Source: Afipia sp.
GTDB lineage: Bacteria; Pseudomonadota; Alphaproteobacteria; Rhizobiales; Xanthobacteraceae
DNA: 5,188 nt
NCBI GenBank assembly: GCA_026400415.1
Contig: JAPLPA010000333.1
Span: forward strand, 1 to 5,188
Direction of reading: 5' to 3'
A program made the translations under genes and the position numbers. Below the pieces are notes generated by a model, which ran no database searches, was not told the origin of the DNA, and saw only the letters and a program-made list of their open reading frames with translations. Positions within the stretch are counted from its first letter, which is position 1, and each line of letters begins with the position of its first letter. Shown here one piece after another: positions 1 to 5,188 of the stretch.

Positions 1-147
1 CCTGAGCAGCGGCGCCAGGCTCTCGGACTGGGCCCGGATGCTGATGAAGATGTCCGCGTTCTCCAGGCGGGCGTGGGCGGCCAGCGCGAGGTTCCGGTTC
101 TCGTCCGAGGAACCGGCGACCAGGCCGACGAAAAGAATGTGAAGCAT
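1..147 (-). CDS. Unrecognised protein, N-terminal part only (runs off left edge)
   Basis: An open frame begins with ATG at 147-145 and stays open for 49 codons to the window edge. An AAGGAT ribosome binding site at 160-155 sits 7 bases before the ATG, which supports the start. The protein begins MLHILFVGLVAGSS, a short hydrophobic strand that could be either the first beta-strand of an alpha/beta fold or a weak signal segment. It continues with a likely helix (LALAAHARLE) and another strand (ADIFISIR). I do not recognise the family and assign no function. About 92% of codons (45 of 49) end in G or C, and the first 120 bases are 71% GC, well above sampled stretches of the neighbouring genes (45-53%). 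Such strong third-position bias supports real coding in this frame, and it also suggests a different history from its neighbours or a highly GC-biased gene. The C-terminal bulk lies outside the window. Confidence 0.7.
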   Translation of the reverse strand, partial: MLHILFVGLVAGSSDENRNLALAAHARLENADIFISIRAQSESLAPLLR

Positions 148-194
148 TGCCGCTATCCTTTTTGCGTTGAAATATTTTGGGTTTCGACAGATCG

Positions 195-225
195 AATGTG
201 GAGCGGAATGATTCCGCTCCACATT
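195..225 (-). terminator. Perfect 15-bp inverted repeat, probable terminator of the yidB-like gene
   Basis: Arms at 195-209 (AATGTGGAGCGGAAT) and 211-225 (ATTCCGCTCCACATT) are exact reverse complements around a single base, G210. As RNA the centre would open into a small loop, leaving a long GC-containing stem. It starts 12 bases after the stop codon of the minus-strand YidB-like gene, which is where a terminator would sit. The minus-strand copy has only a poor U tract after the stem, while the plus strand has TTTT at 224-227, so classical Rho-independent termination is not fully supported in either direction. A protein-binding palindrome upstream of the 1-147 gene, or a dispersed intergenic repeat, are alternatives. 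Confidence 0.5.
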
Positions 226-237
226 TTAGCGAGGCAA

Positions 238-813
238 TCAAACCCAGCGCGAGGCTTCTTGCTCGGTCGGAAGACGTCCGTTCGGTGTCAGCTGGTTGAT
301 AATCTCGGGCAATTGCTTTGCAAGGTTTGCAAGTAACTCATCGCGCGACATCCCCGTTTGAGCGCTGATCGTGTTGATCTGATCGGGGCCAAGCGCGGAG
401 GCGAGATCGTTCGCCGAAATCTGCTTGTTGGGGCCGGTGCCGACCCATGAATCGGCCGTCTCGGTATGGCCGCCCTGCTGAAGCTGCTTGAGCAGATCGC
501 CGAGGCCGCCGCTGAGCACACTGCCGGCAGCACCGCCTGCGAGAATTCCGCCAAGCGCGCCGCCGAGCGGGCCTTTCATGACGTTGCCGAGCAGGCCGCC
601 AAGGCCGCCTCCGGCATCAGCCGTCGTCGTGCCCGGCAAAGATTTAGGTCCGGTTGGCGCGGCAGTCTGGCCGCCGCTGACATGCTTGACCGCCTTGTAG
701 GCAAGCAGCGCCAGGATCGCCATTGTCATTGGGGACATTCCGCCTTTTGCATTTGGATCGGACTGTCCATGCGGCCCATTCTGCATGCCGTTGAGAACGT
801 CGAGCAAACCCAT
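238..813 (-). CDS. YidB family (DUF937) protein
   Basis: 191-residue protein. Three ATG codons lie in a row (819-817, 816-814, 813-811) directly after AGGAG at 824-820. The third is chosen because it leaves a normal 6-base gap and gives the start MGLLDVLNG. Residues 27-44 form a hydrophobic helix (MTMAILALLAYKAVKH). Residues 67-105 are very rich in glycine and leucine (GGGLGGLLG, GGALGGILAGG type). Residues 120-191 carry the family's C-terminal block: SWVGTGPNKQIS, then a helical part with DQINTISAQTGMSRDELL, and the LTPNGRLP ending. These blocks match E. coli YidB-like/DUF937 proteins, whose role is not established. The family call is firm, the function unknown. The glycine-rich hydrophobic centre may mediate self-association or membrane contact, which is inference only. 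It is probably a single-gene unit, with a candidate promoter at 847-875 and an inverted repeat just after its stop. Confidence 0.88.
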   Translation of the reverse strand: MGLLDVLNGMQNGPHGQSDPNAKGGMSPMTMAILALLAYKAVKHVSGGQTAAPTGPKSLPGTTTADAGGGLGGLLGNVMKGPLGGALGGILAGGAAGSVLSGGLGDLLKQLQQGGHTETADSWVGTGPNKQISANDLASALGPDQINTISAQTGMSRDELLANLAKQLPEIINQLTPNGRLPTEQEASRWV

Positions 814-846
814 CATCATCTCCTGTCGATCGCCTAGCCCCACCAG

Positions 847-875
847 ACATTAATGATGCGTCGTGACGGTTACAA
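847..875 (-). promoter_or_regulatory. Candidate sigma-70-type promoter for the yidB-like gene
   Basis: On the minus strand a TTGTAA -35 box (875-870) is followed after exactly 17 bases by a TAATGT -10 box (852-847). Transcription would start near position 840, giving a leader of about 27 bases that contains the AGGAG site at 824-820. Boxes and spacing are close to consensus, but short matches of this kind arise by chance, so this is a prediction from pattern only. Confidence 0.38.
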
Positions 876-912
876 GGCAGGTGGCAGCGATGCGATTGCT
901 CTGATATTGGAA

Positions 913-940
913 TTGCGAATTATTGAGGCTTGCGTAGTTT
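913..940 (+). promoter_or_regulatory. Weak candidate promoter for tRNA-Arg
   Basis: TTGCGA at 913-918 and TAGTTT at 935-940 are separated by 16 bases, and the second box ends 13 bases before the mature 5' end of the tRNA. The position suits a tRNA promoter with a short 5' leader removed by RNase P. The -10 box is a poor match, so this is a low-confidence assignment. Confidence 0.25.
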
Positions 941-953
941 CGGCCAAGTCATC

Positions 954-1030
954 GGTCCCGTAGCTCAGCCGGATAGAGCGGCGGTTTCCTAAACCGCAGG
1001 TCGGAAGTTCGAGTCTTCCCGGGATCGCCA
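954..1030 (+). tRNA. tRNA-Arg (anticodon CCT)
   Basis: A complete 77-base cloverleaf with the CCA end encoded. The acceptor stem pairs GGTCCCG (954-960) with CGGGATC (1020-1026), with one G-U pair, followed by discriminator G1027 and CCA at 1028-1030. The D arm has the GCTC/GAGC stem. The anticodon stem GCGGT (981-985) pairs with ACCGC (993-997) around the loop TTCCTAA, placing CCT at 988-990. The T arm is GGAAG/CTTCC around TTCGAGT. Anticodon CCU reads the arginine codon AGG, a rare codon in most high-GC alphaproteobacteria. Genes for this tRNA are often used as integration sites by mobile elements, but no integrase or duplicated 3' end is seen here. Confidence 0.97.
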
Positions 1031-1074
1031 TTCGCTTCGAAACATCGCGCGCCGTTACTCAATCAAGCCGAATT

Positions 1075-1097
1075 GAACGAACGAACTTGATCGTTCG
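1075..1097. repeat. Tandem GAAC with inverted partner upstream of the patatin gene
   Basis: Three tandem GAAC units occupy 1075-1086 and are followed by the inverse GTTC at 1093-1096. Arms can be drawn as GAACGA (1075-1080) with TCGTTC (1091-1096), or CGAAC (1082-1086) with GTTCG (1093-1097). It lies between the tRNA and the patatin gene, 64 bases before the ATG. It could be a regulator binding site or a weak hairpin after the tRNA. No U tract follows, so an intrinsic terminator is unlikely. Confidence 0.3.
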
Positions 1098-1160
1098 GCG
1101 TGTAGTATCGTTGATGGCTTGTGTATCCTTACGCCAAAATCTAAAACTATCGCATTGAGC

Positions 1161-2033
1161 ATGAGTTCAGACAGCGTGCCGACAAAACCAAAGACAGCAT
1201 TCGTATTCGCGGGCGGTGGCAGTTTTGGCGCGATTCAGGTCGGCATGATGCAGGCGCTCGTCGCTCATGGTGTCACTGCCGACATGGTGGTGGGATCGAG
1301 CGTCGGGTCGATGAACGGCGCTTATTATGCCGGTACGCCGACGCTCGAAGGCGTCAAGCAACTGGCGACGATCTGGCGGGGCCTCAACCGCAACGACGTA
1401 TTCCCGGTGACGTTTCGTGCCTTCGTCAGTTTTTTGTGGCGTCGCGATTTTTTGGTTTCACACAACGGTATCCGCAAACTGATCGAAGATCATTTGCCCT
1501 ATAAAAATCTCGAAGATGCGACGATACCCGTCCACATCGTTGCCACCGAGGTTGTGACTGGAGACTCTATCGTGCTGTCGGAAGGATCTGCGGCGCAAGC
1601 AATCGTCGCCAGCACGTCGATTCCCGGCGCATTCGAACCAGTAAAATACAAGGACATGTTTCTTGCGGACGGCGCGATCTCCAGCAACACACCGATCAAT
1701 GTTGCAATTGAGCTCGGCGCGCAGCGATTGATCATCATGCCGACTGGATTTGCATGCGCTGGGCATGAGCCTCCGGTGGGAGCAGTAGCGAATGTGCTGC
1801 ATGCGCTGACGCTCTTGATCGCACGTCAGATGACCTATGAACTGGAGGATATCGACCCGTCGATCGAGTATTACGTCGTGCCTCCATTGTGTCCTCTGGT
1901 CGGGTCGCCTTACGATTTTTCCAAGACCGACGAGCACATCAAGCGGGCAATTACGAACACCGAAAAGTGGATTGCCGAAGGTGGGCTCGAGACGCAAGAG
2001 ATACCCGGTGAAATGCGTCCTCACGGTCATTGA
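1161..2033 (+). CDS. Patatin-like phospholipase family protein
   Basis: 290-residue predicted acyl hydrolase of the patatin family, which cleaves acyl esters of lipids with a Ser-Asp dyad. The oxyanion-hole loop is GGGSFG at residues 18-23. The nucleophile elbow is GSSVG at 45-49 with Ser47 as nucleophile. The conserved STSIPGAF block is at 151-158, and the catalytic Asp170 lies in DGA at 170-172. All catalytic elements are present, so it should be active; its substrate cannot be read from sequence. There is no signal peptide or clear membrane segment, so it is probably cytosolic or peripheral. The ATG at 1161 is preferred over an in-frame TTG at 1119 because it starts just ahead of the conserved domain; neither has a convincing ribosome binding site. 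A possible TTGTGT (1119-1124), 17-base gap, TAAAAC (1142-1147) promoter would give a nearly leaderless transcript. The gene lies 130 bases after the tRNA and 216 bases before the next gene on the same strand. Confidence 0.9.
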   Translation: MSSDSVPTKPKTAFVFAGGGSFGAIQVGMMQALVAHGVTADMVVGSSVGSMNGAYYAGTPTLEGVKQLATIWRGLNRNDVFPVTFRAFVSFLWRRDFLVSHNGIRKLIEDHLPYKNLEDATIPVHIVATEVVTGDSIVLSEGSAAQAIVASTSIPGAFEPVKYKDMFLADGAISSNTPINVAIELGAQRLIIMPTGFACAGHEPPVGAVANVLHALTLLIARQMTYELEDIDPSIEYYVVPPLCPLVGSPYDFSKTDEHIKRAITNTEKWIAEGGLETQEIPGEMRPHGH

Positions 2034-2249
2034 GTAAGCCAAGATTTCGCTGGCGATGCGAAAAAAGGGTCATATTGATTTGCAATAAAACATTACGTTC
2101 ATTTACGGGCCGCCGTCCGGAGTGAGGTGAAAAAATCCGAGCGCGACCTTCCTTTCGAACCGCGCCACATGAAACTATCGACCGGCGCGCGGAACCCGGC
2201 CATCATACGAGTCGGCTGAATCGTTGCCGGACCATTCACCGAGGCTTCC
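2034..2249. other. Intergenic region, probable promoter zone for the glutamate synthase-like gene
   Basis: This 216-base gap holds an AT-rich patch at about 2070-2105 that is the likeliest promoter zone. One weak candidate is TTGATT (2075-2080), 17 bases, TTCATT (2098-2103). A small TTTCGC/GCGAAA hairpin lies shortly after the patatin stop but is followed by A residues rather than T, so it is not a good terminator on the plus strand. I found no RNA gene or convincing small protein gene here. Confidence 0.3.
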
Positions 2250-3908
2250 ATGCAGACTCTCATGCTCCCGCTATCGCCGCGTTTCATTATTTTAACGCTT
2301 TGCATTCTATTCAGTATCCTTCTGACCGCAGCCGCGATTTACGATCCTGACGACATCATTCTGTTTGCGATTCCGCTCGTTGTGTTCGTTCTGTTGTCGG
2401 CGCTCGGCATTCGCGATTTACTTCAGAAAAATCACGCCGTTCTTCGCAACTATCCGATCTCGGCGCATGTCCGTTTTTTGCTCGAAGAAATTCGCCCCGA
2501 GATGCGGCAGTATTTCTTCGAGAGCGAAAAAGACGGCAAGCCATTCAGCCGCGACATGCGTGCTGTGGTGTATCAGCGCGCGAAGATGGTGCTCGATAAA
2601 CGTCCGTTCGGCACTCAGGAAGACATCTATGCCAGCGGCTATGAGTGGATGCATCATTCAGTTGCGCCGAAGCCGCTCGCCGACGAGCATTTTCGAATCA
2701 AGATCGGTGGCCCTGATTGCAGCAAGCCTTACTCCGCATCGGTTTTCAATATTTCCGCCATGAGTTTCGGCGCGCTCAGCCCCAATGCGGTTCGCGCTCT
2801 CAATGCAGGCGCAAAGAAAGGCAACTTCGCCCACGACACCGGAGAAGGCGGCGTAAGTCCCTATCATCGCGAGAATGGCGGCGATTTGATCTGGGAAATC
2901 GGGTCGGGCTATTTCGGTTGCCGCAATCCGGATGGAACGTTCAATCCCGAGAAGTTTGCCGCTATTGCGAGCGACGATCAGATCAAGATGGTCGAATTGA
3001 AAGTCAGCCAGGGTGCCAAGCCCGGACACGGCGGCGTCCTACCGGCGGCGAAAGTCTCTAAAGAAATTTCGCAGATCCGCGGCGTCGCGATGGGCGAGGA
3101 CTGCATTTCACCCGCATACCATCGTGCGTTTTCAACTCCTGTTGAGATGATGCATTTTATCGCGGAGATGCGCAGGCTCTCCGGCGGCAAGCCTGCCGGT
3201 TTCAAATTGTGCATCGGCCATCGATGGGAATTTCTCGCGATCTGCAAGGCGATGGTGAAAACCGGTATCTATCCCGACTTCATTGTCGTCGATGGCAAGG
3301 AAGGAGGCACCGGCGCGGCGCCCCCGGAATTCATGGATCATCTGGGAATGCCAATGCGTGAGGGCGTCAATTTCGTCCACAACGCCCTTGTCGGTATCAA
3401 TGCGCGAAATCGCGTTCGCATTGGAACTGCAGGCAAGATCGCGACCGCTTTCGACATCGCGCGCGCGATGGGTCTTGGCGCGGATTGGTGCAATTCGGCA
3501 CGCGGCTTTATGTTTGCGCTGGGCTGCATTCAGTCATTGAGCTGCCACACCGACCGCTGCCCAACCGGCGTCACCACGCAGGACCCGACCCGTAACCGCG
3601 CGCTCGTGGTGCCCGACAAGACCACGCGGGTCTACAACTATCATCATGCAACTTTACATGCGCTTGCGGAACTCATTGCAGCCGCAGGCCTCAATCATCC
3701 AGAAGAAATCCGGCCGATCCACTTCTCGCACAGGCTATCGGGAACGGATGTTCTGTCGTTCGCACGTCTTTATCCCGAGCTTGCGCCGGGTGAGCTTTTG
3801 ACCGGCAAGACTCAGAGCCCACGTTTTCATAATGCATGGGAGCTGGCGCAGGCGGAGTCGTTCGCGCCATCGTCATCAACGCCATCTTATATTCCGAGGC
3901 GGGCGTAG
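2250..3908 (+). CDS. Membrane-anchored FMN-binding glutamate synthase family protein
   Basis: 552 residues. Two hydrophobic segments at about 12-30 and 36-54 form an N-terminal hairpin anchor, with a charged IRDLLQKNH stretch after the second. From about residue 150 the protein is the FMN-binding barrel of glutamate synthase (Glu_synthase family): AMSFGALS around 170-177, DTGEGG at 196-201, GAKPGHGG at 255-262, DGKEGGTGAAP at 348-358, and the cysteines Cys426, Cys432 and Cys437 with spacing C-x5-C-x4-C followed by PTGVTTQDP. That spacing matches the 3Fe-4S site of GltB. The Ntn-type glutaminase domain of full GltB (about 1500 residues) is absent, and no GltD partner is in the window. It may therefore make glutamate from free ammonia, or act on another substrate; both are inference. 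The architecture resembles B. subtilis YerD. The ATG is supported by GAGG at 2241-2244, 5 bases upstream. The catalytic domain probably faces the cytoplasm. Confidence 0.92.
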   Translation: MQTLMLPLSPRFIILTLCILFSILLTAAAIYDPDDIILFAIPLVVFVLLSALGIRDLLQKNHAVLRNYPISAHVRFLLEEIRPEMRQYFFESEKDGKPFSRDMRAVVYQRAKMVLDKRPFGTQEDIYASGYEWMHHSVAPKPLADEHFRIKIGGPDCSKPYSASVFNISAMSFGALSPNAVRALNAGAKKGNFAHDTGEGGVSPYHRENGGDLIWEIGSGYFGCRNPDGTFNPEKFAAIASDDQIKMVELKVSQGAKPGHGGVLPAAKVSKEISQIRGVAMGEDCISPAYHRAFSTPVEMMHFIAEMRRLSGGKPAGFKLCIGHRWEFLAICKAMVKTGIYPDFIVVDGKEGGTGAAPPEFMDHLGMPMREGVNFVHNALVGINARNRVRIGTAGKIATAFDIARAMGLGADWCNSARGFMFALGCIQSLSCHTDRCPTGVTTQDPTRNRALVVPDKTTRVYNYHHATLHALAELIAAAGLNHPEEIRPIHFSHRLSGTDVLSFARLYPELAPGELLTGKTQSPRFHNAWELAQAESFAPSSSTPSYIPRRA

Positions 3909-3910
3909 CT

Positions 3911-5188
3911 TTAGAACTCGCCGTGCAGACGGCCTGAGAAGATCGATACCGGTCCGCGGTCCATGTTGTAGGCAGGGTTCACGATCAACTGGTAGTCGGT
4001 CGTGAAGATGAACGCCTTGCTAAGAGAGAGCGCGTAATAGGTTTCAAGAATACGTTCGGTGCCGTAGTTTAACCGACCGTCGCCGATCAGCAGGCCATTC
4101 CCGCCCGCAGCGAGAAAATCGCGATGCGCAGCCGACAGCCCGTTGACGGCACCGCCGAATGCGAACGTGTCGGTGGGGCGGCCCCATGAGTTGCCCTTGA
4201 TCGACACACCCCCGGACACGCTGCGATCGATATCGGTGAACGACAGAATTTCATTCTGGCCGTCATTCCAGCTTGCGCGCGCAAAAATCCCAACGTCTGT
4301 TGCGATCTGCTGTTCCATGTTGGCATAGAAGCCATATTTCGTTCGCTCGCGGCGCGTATTCATTGTCACGTCGTTGATGTCGAGCGCGGAATTTGCAGCA
4401 ACCATTCCAAGCACGTTGCGATAGTTGGCGGTGGTGCCTTGATTGCCGAAGATGCCGATTCGCAATTTACCGGGCTGGTTTAGGATCGAATATCGCTGTT
4501 CGAATTCCGCGACCGCACCGCCTTTGTTGAAAGTCAGCACGTCGCTGGCCGGTAGCGACGGCACCTGAAAGAAACCAGCTCGGATCGCCCAATCCTTGCG
4601 GTTGAGTTCGACGACTGCGCCACGTGTAATGCCAGGCAGGTCTGCCGGGAAATCCCAGGCTGCCGATGACCACATCGCCCAATTCATGAAATCGGCGCGC
4701 GGGTCTTTTGCGTAAGCATTGCCATCGAAGAAATCGCCGATTGCGAAGCGTCCGACGGTGACAGTGACCCGATCGATGTCGCGCTTGCCTGCAAGCTGCA
4801 TCGGACCATCCGCAACATCTTCCTGTTCGCCGCCGAGCCCGAACGTCTGCCGGAAATAATAACGCTGCGCACGAAAACGCGGATATTCCGCGCCGCCCTT
4901 TTGCGCTTCGCCATTAGAAAAGCCCGCAAGGCCGAACGTGCTGGCGAGTCCGAAACCCTGCGCCAATTCGGGATTGAAGTAGAATTCTCCGCCGTTCCAC
5001 AGTCGCCATCCTAGAAATGCGTCAACTGTCCACGTCTCGCGGCCTTGTGCAATTCCCGGAAGGCTTTGCGCGCCCTGATAAGGGGACCGAAATGACGGAT
5101 AGCCCTGTGCAATAAACGTCGTCTGGCCGTGAATATTCCAATCCGTGGATTCTGGAATCGCTGAGCGCTTGATCGGGAGGTCACCGGC
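3911..5188 (-). CDS. OprB-type carbohydrate porin (N-terminus beyond right edge)
   Basis: The frame is open from the window edge at 5188 to TAA at 3913-3911, giving 425 residues of a beta-barrel protein without its start and signal peptide. The visible part opens with WNIHGQTTFIAQGYPSF, then WRLWNGGEFYFNPELAQGFG, FRQTFGLGGEQE, VTVTVGRFAIGDFFDGNAYA and DWAIRAGFFQVPS. These alternating aromatic/polar strands and blocks are typical of rhizobial OprB-family porins. The protein ends LHGEF, and a terminal phenylalanine is the usual signal for outer-membrane barrel insertion. The expected role is passive uptake of sugars or other small solutes across the outer membrane; specificity is not readable. 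Typical family members are around 450-500 residues, so only the signal peptide and first strand or so are missing. An internal ATG near 4922 or a non-ATG start at 4966 would cut the barrel and should not be used. Its stop lies 2 bases from the stop of the converging gene. Confidence 0.87.
   Translation of the reverse strand, partial: AGDLPIKRSAIPESTDWNIHGQTTFIAQGYPSFRSPYQGAQSLPGIAQGRETWTVDAFLGWRLWNGGEFYFNPELAQGFGLASTFGLAGFSNGEAQKGGAEYPRFRAQRYYFRQTFGLGGEQEDVADGPMQLAGKRDIDRVTVTVGRFAIGDFFDGNAYAKDPRADFMNWAMWSSAAWDFPADLPGITRGAVVELNRKDWAIRAGFFQVPSLPASDVLTFNKGGAVAEFEQRYSILNQPGKLRIGIFGNQGTTANYRNVLGMVAANSALDINDVTMNTRRERTKYGFYANMEQQIATDVGIFARASWNDGQNEILSFTDIDRSVSGGVSIKGNSWGRPTDTFAFGGAVNGLSAAHRDFLAAGGNGLLIGDGRLNYGTERILETYYALSLSKAFIFTTDYQLIVNPAYNMDRGPVSIFSGRLHGEF

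Noticed and set aside
73..336. Plus-strand open frame of 87 codons
   Set aside because: It overlaps the well-supported minus-strand start at 147, the palindrome and the YidB 3' end; its product looks unstructured and matches nothing known.
466..837. Plus-strand open frame of 123 codons opposite the YidB gene
   Set aside because: It is the antisense of the YidB coding region; the alanine-rich part merely mirrors the glycine/leucine repeats on the other strand.
1458..2042. Long minus-strand open frame opposite the patatin gene
   Set aside because: It is antisense to a gene with all catalytic motifs intact; the product is rich in R, H and C with no recognisable domain.
2168..2218. Possible 16-codon leader peptide (MKLSTGARNPAIIRVG) before the glutamate synthase-like gene
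   Set aside because: There is no ribosome binding site, no run of regulatory codons and no attenuator-like hairpin after it.
2099..2305. Minus-strand 68-codon frame across the intergenic gap
   Set aside because: It overlaps the start of the glutamate synthase-like gene, has no clear ribosome binding site and has a low-complexity basic product.
3920..3933. GCCGT/ACGGC hairpin after the glutamate synthase-like stop as a terminator
   Set aside because: The stem is only 5 bp, no T run follows, and it lies inside the porin coding sequence.
1..5188. CRISPR array, insertion sequence or prophage
   Set aside because: No regularly spaced repeats, transposase or integrase motifs, or terminal inverted repeats were seen on either strand.

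Overview
The window looks like ordinary chromosome from an alphaproteobacterium of the Hyphomicrobiales, most likely the Bradyrhizobium/Afipia/Rhodopseudomonas group (Nitrobacteraceae). This rests on the style of the OprB-type porin and of the patatin-like and YidB proteins, and on the moderate-to-high GC. The genus is an inference from protein resemblance, not a computed match.

Layout, left to right. (1) Positions 1-147, minus strand: the first 49 codons of an unrecognised gene with about 71% GC in its first 120 bases, clearly richer than the rest of the window. (2) Positions 195-225: a perfect 15-bp inverted repeat just beyond the stop of the next gene. (3) Positions 238-813, minus strand: a YidB/DUF937 family protein with a glycine-rich centre, a strong ribosome binding site and a plausible promoter at 847-875. 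(4) Positions 954-1030, plus strand: a complete tRNA-Arg with anticodon CCT and encoded CCA. (5) Positions 1161-2033, plus strand: a patatin-like phospholipase with an intact Ser-Asp dyad. (6) Positions 2250-3908, plus strand: a membrane-anchored FMN-binding protein of the glutamate synthase family, with an intact 3Fe-4S cysteine motif but no glutaminase domain. (7) Positions 3911-5188, minus strand: most of an OprB-type carbohydrate porin, running off the right edge and convergent with the previous gene with only two bases between their stop codons.

No single pathway clearly joins these genes. The patatin and the glutamate synthase-like gene share a strand but are 216 bases apart, so an operon is possible but not shown. 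No GltD-like partner, CRISPR array, insertion sequence, transposase, integrase or phage gene is visible. I see no convincing new multi-gene system. The points most worth a second look are the composition break at the left edge beside a palindrome, the stand-alone membrane-tethered glutamate synthase domain, and the tRNA-Arg(CCT) as a possible integration site.
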